NCBI GenBank assembly: GCA_902806575.1
Contig: CADCXD010000011.1
Span: forward strand, 1,054,001-1,118,000
Source: Jackrogersella multiformis
Taxonomy: Eukaryota > Ascomycota > Sordariomycetes > Xylariales > Hypoxylaceae
Reading direction: 5' to 3'
Length of the DNA stretch: 64,000 bases
This document shows, piece by piece, positions 1-11,823 of this stretch; the first letter of the stretch is position 1; each line of letters opens with the position of its first letter. The translations under genes and the position numbers were made by a program. A model generated the notes under the pieces. The model saw only the letters and a program-made list of their open reading frames with translations, had not been told where the DNA came from and ran no database searches.

Positions 1-275
1 TGGAAGTTGGAAGGGCCATAGTTGACGCGCACCCCTGACGAAGTTGTGAACGTTTTCACATGGCCTCCCAGTTGTGCTTGCTTCTCAATCACGACAACGG
101 TCTTGCCGGCATCCTTGAGTCGGATGGCCGCATGGGAACCTGACGAGCCGCCGCCAACGATAGCAATATCTCGCTGTATGGTGTCTGCCGCGGAGAAGGA
201 CGACTCCAGCGAGACACCCAGGCCATGAGAGACCCAAGAGACGAGAGTGACAAGCAATATGTGCGCTCTCATCAT
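1..275 (-). CDS. FAD-dependent oxidoreductase, amine-oxidase / beta-cyclopiazonate dehydrogenase-like (5' part only)
   Basis: The gene runs off the left edge, and only the first 91 codons are visible with no intron. Translation from the ATG at 275 (a second ATG follows directly at 272) gives a hydrophobic signal-peptide-like N terminus, then a dinucleotide-binding beta-alpha-beta fold with the motif VGGGSSG at about residues 40-46. A strand ending in VVVIEK and then GGHV follow, as expected for FAD binding in flavin amine oxidases. Fungal secreted members resembling beta-cyclopiazonate dehydrogenase have this N-terminal layout. It is divergent from the polyketide synthase across a 0.9-kb spacer, so a tailoring role in the same pathway is plausible but inferred. 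Substrate and C-terminal domain cannot be judged. Confidence 0.75.
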   Translation of the reverse strand, partial: MMRAHILLVTLVSWVSHGLGVSLESSFSAADTIQRDIAIVGGGSSGSHAAIRLKDAGKTVVVIEKQAQLGGHVKTFTTSSGVRVNYGPSNF

Positions 276-1190
276 GATGAACTAAGTTGAGAAAGTGTTT
301 CTATACCCTTTGGACCAAAAGAGATTTTTGAAGAGAAGTGACTGGATCAAACGAATGGATGAGTTTTCCAATTACGAACTCTCTCGTACTCTAATGATGC
401 TTATAATCATAAATGAGTAGGGGAAGTCGTAGGTGAAGAATAATAGCCAGGGTTTCCAGCTCTCCGACTGTGGCGAGAAGCCGCCCCGTTCATCATGGTC
501 CATGAGAAATCGATCCTACCACGATGTGGGACTCGAAATTCCTCTTGCTTGGGATAAATCATCGCGCCCGCATCCACATCCACGTCCGCTCCGGCTTCCA
601 GCTGGGCTTCTCACAGCTATTATTTTTGCCCGGATGACAACATACACTATTCGCGTTATGACTTTGCCTATGCGTCCGCTTCTAAGAGACTCCTGGTACG
701 ATGCCAAGTAGAACTCATTCCGGACAACATTTCCCAGGCGGGCTTACTATTGTGCGTGGCAATACTTTATTTAGAAAACACAGTCAGCGGCTCAATCCTG
801 TGTCCCATCCTTCCAACCACTTAGCGTGAATAATACGGTAAATTAATAGATGGTTCAGGAACGGAGCGCTGGCAATGTCGGCCGCAGTCCGCATCATTAA
901 ATTTATTGTGAGAAATAGCTGCCTAGTGGCAAATTCATCCCTGTGGTGTATGATATTTGTTTGGATAAGAAAAGCCTGCCTACCATTCTTTACAGTTGGG
1001 GTTGTAACATCTAGCCCTTGAGATACGCAACTTACTTCGACTAAAAAAGCCCGCTGGCTCGAACAAATACCCACCAGCTTCTTCTTCTATCTAGAGCATT
1101 GAGCACCTCCCAGTCCAATTTATCCTCATTCTTTTTACCATCACCGTGGGGGGCACATAACCTCGGCCAGTTCTACATTATCTCGACACA
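276..1190. promoter_or_regulatory. Divergent promoter region between flavoenzyme and PKS
   Basis: This is a 915-bp spacer between two divergently read genes, so it must carry both promoters. It has a CCAAT motif near 1110-1116 and a CGGCCG palindrome near 878, the type of triplet that Zn2Cys6 factors can bind. No TATA box is convincing and the short ORFs look random. Co-regulation of the pair is an inference from the arrangement. Confidence 0.4.
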
Positions 1191-4100
1191 ATGGACACAG
1201 ACAACAGCGAGTGGGCAAGCGAGCCCATTGCCATCATTGGCATGAGCTGCAAGTTCTCTGGTGGTGCCAGCGACCCAGACAAGCTTTGGGACCTCATGGC
1301 CTCAGGGAAGACTGGGTGGAGCGAGATTCCAGCAGATCGGTATGACCTGAGAGGAGTCTACCACCAGAATCACGAAAGAAACAGCACGGTTCGTAATATT
1401 CCGCCGAGTAACGTGCGTACGGTTGGCATACTAAGATACTGATGACTGGGCTCAGACACATGTCAGGGGTGGGCATTTTCTTGACGAGGACGTAGCGGCT
1501 TTTGATGCGGCATTCTTCAACTACTCGGCAGAGATGGCGCAGGCAATCGACCCACAGTTTCGGTTACAGCTCGAGTCTACCTATGAAGCGCTCGAAAACG
1601 GTGGGTTACTGCTGCCTCATTCCTCTCGGGTGCTCTGACCTCTAACTGACTCGAATCGTAGCGGGCCTGCCTCTCTCGCAGGTGGCGGGATCCCAGACGT
1701 CCGTGTTCGCTGGTGTCTTTACGCATGACTACCAAGAGGGAATAATACGGGACGAGGACAGACTGCCACGGTTCAATGTAGTGGGGACCTGGAGCCCCAT
1801 GTCGTCCAACCGCATCTCGCACTTTTTTGACTTCCGTGGCGCTAGTATGACTCTGGAAACGGGATGTTCGACGACATTGGTAGCCCTGCACCAGGCGATA
1901 CAGACCTTGCGCAACCGCGAGGCCGACATGTCCATCGTAACCGGAGCCAACGTGATGCTGAACCCGGATACATTCAAGGCGATCGGGTCACTGGGGATGC
2001 TGTCGCCCGACGGCAGGTCGTACGCATTTGATGCGCGCGCCAATGGGTACGGTCGCGGCGAAGGCGTGGCCGCCCTGGTCGTAAAGCGCTTGTCCGACGC
2101 GCTGGCCGACAACGACCCCATTCGGGCCGTGATCCGTGAGACGGCCCTGAACCAGGACGGTAAGACAGATACCATCACAACGCCGTCAGGCGCCGCCCAG
2201 GTGGAGCTTATGCGCGAATGCTACCGCCGCGCCGGCCTCGACCCGCGCGGCACTCAATACTTTGAGGCCCATGGCACAGGGACTCCGGCCGGTGATCCCA
2301 TTGAGGCGGGGGCCATGGCCGCCATTTTTAGCGGGGGTGAGGGCCGCGATAACGAGGCGAATTTCTTGCGTATCGGCTCTGTCAAGACGAATATCGGCCA
2401 CACCGAGGCCGCTTCGGGTCTCGCCGCCATGGTCAAGGGTGTTTTGTGCCTCGAGAAGGGGCTTATCCCGGCCTCCGTGAACTATGAGACGCCCAACCCG
2501 AAGCTCAAGCTCGAGGAGTGGCGGCTCAAAGTGGCAACGGCGATGGAGCCGTGGCCCGACAGTCTGATCGCTGGCCCGCGCCGCTTGTCCGTCAACAACT
2601 TCGGCTACGGCGGGTCGAACGCTCATGTCATCTTAGAGAGCGCCGACCCATGGACCTCTACGCCAGGTCTAGATGTCGTTACCACTAATAGCAATGGCAA
2701 TCACAGTAAGAAAGGTGATGGGCATGCCAACGGCAACGGCTATACCAACGGCAATAATCATACGAACGATACGACTGACAACACCAAAGTGCTGATCCTC
2801 AGCGCGCGCGACGAGCGGGGCTGTCAGCAAGCGGTCTCGGACCTCAAGGCGTATCTTGGGAAGCACAGGTCGCTTGGTTACGAGGCCTCCGAGCAGTTGC
2901 TACAAAATCTCAGTTACACGCTGGGCGAGCGCCGGACGCTCTTCCAGTGGGTTGCGGCCCACCAGGTGTGCCTCGAGAAGGATGGCACGCTCGACACCGC
3001 CATCCAGCTCCTTGACTCGCCGCGCTTCAAGCCCGGCCGCCGACCCTCGGATCGTCCGCGCATCGGCATGGTCTTCACGGGCCAAGGTGCGCAGTGGTAT
3101 GCCATGGGTCGCGAGCTGCTGACGTCGTACCCGGTCTTCCGCCGGTCGATCGAGGCGGCTGAGGCGCATCTGCGTGCCCTCGGGGCCGACTGGTCGCTCC
3201 TCGAGGAGCTGCAGCGCGACCCGAAGACAACGAGAGTCCACGCCACCGAGATCAGCATCCCCGTGTGCGTGGCGCTACAGATCGCCTTGGTAAACCTGCT
3301 CGAGGCATGGGGCATCACGCCCACGGCTGTCACAAGCCACTCATCGGGCGAGATCGCGGCGGCTTTCGCCATGGGCGCCCTCACGCATCGTCAGGCCATG
3401 GCGACGGCTTACTACCGCGCCGTGCTCGCAGCAGACGAGACGCAACGCCCACCCGGTGCCGCGAAGGGGTCCATGGCGGCGGTCGGCCTAGGCGTCGAGG
3501 AAGTGCAGTCCTACCTCAACAGGCTGACGAAGGGGAGCGGCAAAGCTGTGGTCGCATGCGTCAATAGCCCTCAGAGTGTCACCATATCTGGTGACGCACC
3601 TGCCGTTCAAGAGCTTGAGGACCTGTGCAAGCAGGATGGCGTGTTCGCGCGGCATCTCAAGGTCCAGCAGGCCTATCACTCACACCACATGGATCCCTTC
3701 GCGGATATCTACCGAGAGCGCCTTCGAAATGAGATGGCGCGCGATGTGGCACATCATGGCAAACGACATCTACAGGAAGCCGAGAAAGAATCCACGGTGA
3801 TCTTTTCGTCCGCAGTTACTGGTGGACGTGTCACCGACATCAAGCAAATCGCCGGCCCCGACCATTGGGTCGGCAGTCTGGTGCAACCGGTGCAGTTCGT
3901 GGACGCCTTCATCGACATGGTGCTGGGCGATCTAGATGATCCGACGGGTAGAAGTGTTGACGTATTGCTTGAGGTTGGCCCTCATACGGCATTGGGCGGG
4001 CCTATCCGCGAGATCTTGTCGCTGCCCGAGTTCGAGGGCATCGAGCTGCCATACTGGGGCACACTGGTACGCGACGAGCATGCAGGCGACAGCATGCGAT

Positions 4101-7100
4101 CGGCTGCCATCAACCTCCTCCGCGAAGGACAGCCCCTCGTCATGAGCCAGATCAACTTCCCCGTGCCTGCATATGGCGACGAGGGCCCCCGCGTCTTGAC
4201 GGATTTGCCGTCGTACCCCTGGAACCACTCCATGCGCCACTGGCAAGAGGCAAGAGTCAACCGGGCCATCCGCGAGCGCAGTCAGCCACCCCACGAGCTA
4301 CTCGGTATGCCCGTCGCCGGCAATGACCCCGGCGTCGCCGTGTGGCGCCGTGTATTACGCCTTGCCGAAACCCCCTGGATCCGCGATCATATGGTGCAGG
4401 GCAGTATTGTGTACCCGGGCGCCGGCTACATCTGCCTGGCGATCGAGGCTGCGAGGCAGTTAGAGCAGGCAGGTGCTGCTGGGAAAGACGGGCCCGGCAG
4501 GAATGCTTCGGGATTCCGCCTGCGTGACGTCAACTTCCTTTTCGCCCTGGTGGTCCCCGAAGATGCTGACGGCATTGAAATCCGGACTACGCTCCGGCCA
4601 GTCCCCGAGCAAGAAGTTGGCGCCCGCGGATCGTGGCGCTTCGAGGTATCATCAGTCACGCTGGAGAATCGGTGGACGCTGCACGCTCGGGGCATGATCA
4701 CGCTAGAGCGGGAGGCGGCAGCCCCCGAGACAGCAGCGACCGGGACGGTAGCCATGGCAGAGCGCCGCCCGCTGTCCACCTACACACGCCAGAAGGACCC
4801 TCAGGACATGTTCGCTAACCTCCGGGCACGGGGCGTCTACCACGGCCCCCTATTCCAGAATACGACCAAGATCATCCAGGACGGGCGTGAACCGCGATCC
4901 GTATGCGACATCACAATCCGGCACGAAGCTTCTTCCGACACGGATCCGGCAGTGGCGGCACAGACTACCTTGCTACACCCGATCACGCTCGATGCTGTCG
5001 TTGTGGCCTTCTATTCCACGCTGCCGAGCGTCGGAGCCCTGCAGGAAGACCCAAAGGTGCCGCGGTCTATCGCGTCGATGTGGGTGTCGAGCCAGATTAG
5101 CCGCGAGATCGGCAGCACGCTGCACTGCGACACGTCACTACTGCACGATGACCCCCAAAGCGGGCGCGTGGACGTCACTGTCGTGGACGGTCAGACGGAC
5201 GCCACGGTGCTGGAGATCCAGGGTCTCGAGTGCGCCTCTTTGGGGCGCGGCAGTGGGGCCACAGCGCGGCAGGACGCAGCTAACAAGGGCGCCGCCGCGG
5301 CTGCTGCCAGCAGCAGGTGGGAACAGGAGGTGTGTAGCAAGCTCGAGTGGAGCCCCGATTTATCGCTTCGACAACCGTTAGCTCTAGTACAAGTCAAGAA
5401 GCAGCTGGTTTCCGCTTCCGTCGAGTCCGAGGCCGACCCGGACATCGCCAGGAACCTGCAGCGCGCGTGCGTTCTTTTTGCCCAAGATGCGCTACGTACG
5501 CTTACCCCGGAGGATGTAGCCAAACTACAGAAACAGCCACATCTCGCAAAGTACTATGAATGGCTGCGTGCACTGGTCCACAAAGCCGCCGAGGGACCTA
5601 GTCCTCTAGCTCTTAGTAGCGAAAAAGGGGCACTGGATAGTCCTGAGAAACGTCAAGAATACATAGCCGCTACGGCCTCGCAGAGCGTAGATGGCGAGTT
5701 GGTATGCCGCCTCGGCGCCGTCCTCACGCCCATCCTCCGCGGTGAGCTCAACCCGGAAGTCAGTGGGCTGCTGCATGAGTACAACGCCAACTCAATACGT
5801 CGGTCACCAGCACTTGAGAAGCTCTCCACACTGCTACGCAAAGTCGTACACAAGAACCCGGCTGCCCGCGTCCTCCAAATCGGCGCCGGAACCGGGCCCC
5901 ACGCCACACGTCGCATATTAGCGGCACTTGGCACGCCCAAGACACCCCTGGTGGGTAGCTGGCACATCACCGAGTCATCTTCAGAGTCATTGGAGGATGC
6001 CCGTACTTACCTTGCTGACTGGGCTGATCTGCTCGAGTTCGACCAACTCGACATCGAGCAGAGTCCAGCCAAGCAGAAGTTCGCCCTAGGGAGTTACGAT
6101 ATCATCGTAGCCCCCCATGCCCTGCACGCGACCAGGAATGTGACCAGTGCCGCGGCCAATGCGCGCAGCCTGCTGAAGCCGGGCGGCACGTTGCTGTTAG
6201 TGGAGACGACCAAGGACCAGGTAGATATCGAGTTCATATTCGGCCTACTGTCAAGCTGGGGGCAGGGAGAGGAGCCCGACCACCAGACAAGCCCGACCCT
6301 CACGGCGTCCTTCTGGGATGGGGTTCTTCGGGATGCTGGGTTTAGTGGTGTCGATCTCGAGGTTCATGACTCACAGAGCGATATCATGCATACTAGCAGC
6401 ATCTTCATGTCCACGGTGCCGCTTGCCGAACACCAGAAACCCGACCTTGGCCGAACCAACAACCGAGACAGCTTCGCCGTGGTGACCAGTAGCAAGGCGC
6501 CCCCACCTCCGGGCTTTGTCGATCTGCTTTCCAGTCGCACCCAGACCCTGACCGGTACAGGCACTCCCGCCCCCGCGCGTCTGACGCTCGAGGAGAGCAG
6601 CTTGGACGCCTACAAGAACAAGATCTGTATTTTCTTAGGCGAGATCGACGAGCCCATGCTGGCAGACCTCGATGCGGCGCGCATCGAAGGACTCCGTGCC
6701 ATGGTCACGCAGTGCAGCGGTCTGCTCTGGGTCACGACTGGCGGCGCCGTGAACAGCGAGGCGCCCGAGCAAGCTGTAAGCCAGGGCTTCCTGCGTGTGC
6801 TGCGCAACGAGTACGTCGGCCGTCGCTACCTCTCCCTGGACCTCGATCCCGTTCATACGGCGGAGAGGTGGTCCCAGGGCGGAGAGAAGGTCGTGTCAGC
6901 TATCGTGCGGGTGCTCGAGGAGGGATTCGGGCTAGCCGACAGCGAGGGTGGCCCGGCCGATTTCGAGTACGCCGAGCGTGAGGGCGTTCTGCTTATTCCC
7001 CGTATTTATAAAGACGATCAATGCGACGATGCGGTTGTTGGCTCGCTTGTACCGAGCTGGAGTGATGTGCTGCAAGGGACCCGGGACGAGAAGGGAGGTA

Positions 7101-9367
7101 TCGATGCCGTTGCTAGCATTCCCCTAGAGCCCCTATTTCAGGAGAATCGGCCACTGCGGCTGGAGGTGGGGATCCCGGGATACCTGGACACGTTAGCCTT
7201 CGTTGACGACGAGGAAAACTACTGGAACCACGAGGTGTTGTCGCCGGAGCTAGTTGAGATCACACCGCGGGCGTACGGACTTGGCTCGCGCGACGTTTCA
7301 GCGGCGATGGGCCAACTTAAGGATCGATCTATGGGCCTCGAATGCTCGGGTATCATTACGCGCGTCGGTGGTGAGGCTCAGTCAAAAGGCTACAATGTCG
7401 GCGACCGTGTCATGGCGCTCTTAGCCGGCGCTTCTTTTGCCAGCCACGCCCGTGTCCCGTGGCATGGTGTTGTCCAAATTCCCAGTGGCATGGACTTTGA
7501 GACCGCCGCTTCACTTCCCCTAGCCTTCACCGTGGCGTATGCTGGACTTGTCGACACCGCTCGCCTCGTGCCCGGGCAGTCGGTGCTCATCCATGCCGCG
7601 GCCGGGGGTTTTGGGCAGGCCACCATCATGCTGGCGAAGCACCTGGGCGTGACCGAGATCTACGCCACAGCCGGGTCTCAAGAGAAGCGAGACCTTATCC
7701 GTCGCGAACACGGCATCCCTGTCGATCGCATATTCAGCAGCCGCGATGCCTCGTTCGCCCCAGCCGTCCTAGCCGCCACGAAAGGACGCGGCGTCGACGT
7801 CGTGCTCAACTTACTGCTGGGTCCGCTACTGCAGGCAAGCCTCGGCGCCATCGCGCCGTTGGGCCATCTGATCGAAATCGGGAAGGGAGAGATCGAGTCC
7901 AACAGCCTGGTCGCGCTGGAGTCCTTCTCCCGCGGCATCTCGTTCACATCGTTGGATGTCCTGACGCTCTTGCGCCACCGCGGACCCAATGTTCGCCGCG
8001 CGCTTGGCGAGATCGCCCGTCTCTTCGACCAGGGGGCCCTGAAGTCGGTCCACCCCGTCGCTATTTACCCTATGCAGGATGTCCAGGCGGCCTTCCGGCT
8101 CGTGCAGACGGGTGCCCAGATGGGCAAGGTTGTGCTGTCGGCCGGGCCTGACGAACGAGCCAGGGTGGTCCCACGGCCGAAGGGTATCACGGCCCGACTC
8201 CGACTGCGACCTGATGCATCATACCTCGTCGTTGGTGGCGTCGGTGGTATCGGACGGTCGGTCCTGCATTGGCTGGTGGATCACGGTGCCAAGAGCCTGA
8301 TCGTACTATCTCGTAGCGCCGGTGATCTGGACCTCGACGAGAACCAGAACACCGATGGCGCTCTTTTCGTGCGCGAGCTGCGCGCGACCGGCTGCCGAGT
8401 GAAGCCCGTCAGCTGCGACGTCTCCCGAGCCACCGAGCTAGCCAAGGCCCTCCGTGCCTGCGAGGACGAGGGTCTGCCGTCGGTGCGCGGCGTCGTGCAG
8501 GGTGCCATGCTGTTGCGCGACGCCATCTTCGAGCAGATGACGCTCGACGACTGGCGCTCCGGCCTGCAGCCCAAGCTCGACGGCACTAGGAACCTGCACG
8601 CCGCGTTCTCGCAGCCGGGCTCGCTCGACTTCTTCGTGATGCTGTCGTCTGTATCAGGGATTGTGGGCATAACGTCGCAGACCAACTACGCCGCCGGCGG
8701 CTCCTACGAGGACGCCTTAGCGCGGTGGCGTCAGGCCCAGGGCCTGCCGGGTGTGACGATCGACCTCGGGCCCATCTCAGACATCGGCTACGTCGCGAAG
8801 TCAGCCAAGGTGGCCGACCGCTTGCGCAAGGATGGCGATTTTACCATGCTCGACGAGGACATCGTGCTCCGGGCCCTCAAGGCCGCCGTCACCCACCCGC
8901 TCGGCGGCCGATTCCAGATCATCGTCGGCCTCAACTCTGGTCCTGGCCCCCAGTGGGACGTCGACGGCCGCTCGCAGCTTGGACGTGATGCCCGCTTCTC
9001 ACCCCTGAGGCACCGCAGCAAGGCGTCATCGCAGGCCGGACTCTCCGATGGGGACGACCGCGGCGGCATGTCACTCGCCGCGCAGCTCGAGGATGCCGGA
9101 TCCTGCGAAGAGGGGGCCGTTCTTATCGGTAACGCCATCGCCACCAAGCTGGCTGACATATTCATGACCCCAGTGGCCGAGATCGATCTGAGCAAGCCGC
9201 CAGCCCACTTCGGCGTTGACTCCCTTGTCGCGGTCGAGCTGCGCAACATGCTGGTCCTGCAGGCTGCTGCCGACATTTCCATCTTCAATATCTTACAAAC
9301 GCCCTCCCTAGCCGCCCTAGCCGCCACCGTTGCGGAAAAGAGCCGTCACCTCGCGACGGCTGCTTAA
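1191..9367 (+). CDS. Highly reducing type I polyketide synthase (KS-AT-DH-MT-ER-KR-ACP)
   Basis: Exons are 1191-1388, 1456-1600 and 1662-9367 (2682 aa). The first two are needed to complete the KS N terminus (GGHFLDED, then DPQFRLQLES). Domains in order: KS with Cys183, His318 (HGTGT) and His361 (NIGH); AT with Ser675 in SHSSG; DH with His1024 (HxxxGxxxxP) and Asp1225; C-methyltransferase with IGAGTG near 1521-1526; ER with the NADPH loop AAAGGFG near 2093; KR with GGVGGIG near 2304-2310 and Tyr2457; C-terminal ACP with phosphopantetheine Ser2635 (GVDSL). All reductive domains keep their key residues, so a reduced, possibly C-methylated chain is expected. There is no thioesterase, reductase or condensation domain, so release must come from another protein or spontaneously. 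The KS nucleophile context is ETGCSTT rather than the usual DTACSS. An Asn/Gly-rich linker lies near 447-478. Confidence 0.95.
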
Positions 9368-10093
9368 AGCCCCAGGTCGACTGGTACTGATGGGTGCATA
9401 ACAATCGACGCTCTTATTTCCCAGAGGTGGACAGACTGCTGGGTTAAACTTATACCGGATTCGGATTTTAAAAGGATATGGTGTCTCATGTCAGGTGGAG
9501 GGCAACAAGAGTGACATCTTTTAGACTATAATCCTTTTGTGGCGTCCGTGGGTCATTTACTATGAGGTAAATTAAAGTAGACTTTTAACGTGGATTGTAT
9601 CATAGAACAGCGTCTCGGATTATACTTTACCTGTCTCCGAGATATATATCCCTTATGTGTAAAAACGGAGTTAGAGGGTTCAAAGAGCATCTTTCAACCT
9701 ACCTACATAGGTACTTGCACTTCAATCAATCCTCTAGCGTGCTACAATACATTTATGCGAGTTCGTTTATTGAGGAGAACGAGTAAGTTCAGAATCAAGT
9801 ATTGGTGATTTAGCAACTATTACCTACATATGTAGGTGATCCAATCGTTTTCTGTTCACCGTAGTAAAAGGTGCAGGAAAAAGATGTATGATGTTGTAGG
9901 AGAGGTTGTCATGTTGTTGTATTCTTCAGGTTTTAACTTCAACACCAAACGCGCAAGATCTTACTTAAATTAAACCATGTATTACGTAATCTACCTCCCC
10001 CAATGCTTGCCTGTTTTATTATAGAACAGGTACCTACTTATAGGTACCCCATAATACCAGTAGATAAGATCGGGGTTCTTTTAAGGCAGGTTA
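9368..10093. other. AT-rich intergenic DNA after the PKS
   Basis: No convincing gene is present. The tract is AT-rich and holds short palindromic motifs of the CTACCTA/TAGGTA type near 9700-9840 and 10030-10050. The PKS terminator must lie at its start, but no clear polyadenylation signal stands out. Confidence 0.5.
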
Positions 10094-10848
10094 CAGTCGA
10101 CAGGGGTAGAAAGTTCTGAGCAGGGGTAGAAAAGGTGGGTTAGCGCTAAAATGATCAGGGGTAGAAAGCTTTATGGGACACTCTACTCCTAGCCGACTAT
10201 AACTTCAATAGCAGCTAAACAACAGCTAAACAGCAGCTAAACAACCAGACCTCGTACTATGCAATTAATCGTGGACTTCATCAATTGGCTTTTTCAGCCA
10301 TATCGTCGTCGTTTTGAACGAGGTAATCGCACTTATACCAACTGGACAACAGTTCAGCCGTTACTGAGTGGTTGTTCAGCAACGGTTAAACAAGGAACTG
10401 TTGCTCTGCCATTGTTGAGGTTGGCGGAACCCCCATAACATACTCAAATACAAGATGCATTAAATGTAATATATATCGTTAGAATCTCCAAATAAATAGC
10501 TACGTATTGATACTACTTTTACTCTTGTAAATATTACATTCGAGAAGTTATATAAGCCAAAAGTGCTGCGTAGTAGCGAGGTAAACAACAACTTAACGGT
10601 GACTTCTAGGGGTATCACGTGCTACCTTAAACGCGACCCTTTATGCTCACATAACACATTGAATATAAGGATGCACCTAGGTGGTATACTAGTGTATATA
10701 TCGTTAAGTCCGTCTTATTTAGGGCTATCTATTCATACAAGTTGCATCTTAACCTACCTATATTCTATTATAAAAGTTTTTCAAGTTTAAAGTGGTTAAG
10801 TACAGCTAAGCAAAAGGCTCCACCCCTGGTCATTTTAGCGCCCGACTG
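10094..10848. mobile_element. Non-autonomous or decayed TIR DNA transposon flanked by TA
   Basis: The left end begins CAGTCGACAGGGG and the right end, read on the minus strand, begins CAGTCGGGCGCTAAAATGAC; both ends abut TA (10092-10093 and 10849-10850). The right-end block GCGCTAAAATGACCAGGGG recurs as GCGCTAAAATGATCAGGGG on the plus strand near 10143-10161, giving an inverted subterminal match. CAGGGGTAGAAA occurs three times at the left end and CAGCTAAACA-type units repeat near 10211-10245. The longest internal frame from ATG (10259-10438) is only 59 codons and is not recognisable as transposase. The TA flank fits the Tc1/mariner/pogo group; assignment beyond that is inference. Confidence 0.55.
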
Positions 10849-11823
10849 TAGATTCTCTTTTAAGATACCTAGCGCGACGAAAATTCTGTGCCGAAAGCCG
10901 TGGCGCTAGGACCCGCTCGGCACTGCCAGCTAATAGCCGGAATTACGTAAGCGTAAGGCGGTGTGGGGCTGGATTACGTAATATATGGTTTATGTAAGAA
11001 TGGATCTTGCGTTTTGAAACTAAAGTACAGATCTGTAGAACCCTACAGAATATAACAACAATTGAACCACTACCTATTACTACATTATAGCTACAAGTGG
11101 AGTGGCAACATTTTCTGTTATCAGCTTTCGAGGTACCTATTACCGAGATATCCACGAGCCACGCGTGGTTGTCAAAGGGGCTGGTCACAGAGTGGCTACC
11201 TAGTCACAGAGTGGGGAGTTAAGCATTGACAGCGAGGCATAAGGGGGGTTCAATACGACTAGTGTAGTGTATTGATCTCCGGCATCCTTCTATTATCTGT
11301 TGATCTAGTGTATTAGTTGGTTTCTACTTAAATACAGCGGGATTCGCCCTCCTGGGCTCTACCTAGAGCCCGCTTACTGCCCTTACTGCCCTTACGCCGC
11401 ACACGCCGCGTGTCCTCAATCTATTAATATCGGTTGTTGGATCGAAACCCTTGACAGTGGCAGAGGGATTGAGAATACGCCTACTGATCTCTACCTTCTA
11501 ACTTCGATTTCTAGTCCATCAGCATGCCCGTCTCCCAGTATCGTAGTCTGACCTATTTGCCTTATCGTGGTATTCGCCCTTGGGCCGTCACGAGAGGCTT
11601 TCGCAGCTTGTGGACGTGCCACACCTACATCCCGGAGCGTTCATTCGGCGACTGCCCTTCTGACATGTCCATCTTTAATAGATTATGGATAGAAAGATTT
11701 CTCCTCTGCGCGGGTATATATGATTATAACATCATTCCTATGAAGTTTGCAGATATCAGTCGTTGGTAGGTTAGACGCGGCCGGTATAAATCTTTGCCTG
11801 TATAAATCTTTGCCTGGTTGAAT
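10849..11823. other. Intergenic DNA between transposon-like element and regulator
   Basis: No supported gene. Notable items are an ATTACGTAA / TTACGTAAT pair near 10941-10981, a C-rich stretch with repeated CTTACTGCC near 11370-11395, and a direct duplication of TATAAATCTTTGCCTG at 11784-11815, just downstream of the regulator stop codon. The open frame at 11524-11769 lacks any recognisable domain and is probably chance. Confidence 0.4.

Noticed and set aside
784..1074. 96-codon minus-strand frame upstream of the PKS
   Set aside because: No recognisable domain, and it lies in the expected promoter region; nothing supports it beyond length.
8788..9327. Long antisense ORFs opposite the PKS (also 2914-3384, 1729-2178 and others)
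   Set aside because: They are mirror frames of a GC-rich coding region, with Arg/Ser/Pro-biased composition and no domains; the sense frame has all PKS motifs.
11340..11520. Possible solo LTR
   Set aside because: There is a TATA-like and C-rich pattern, but no paired ends, target duplication or primer-binding site could be identified.
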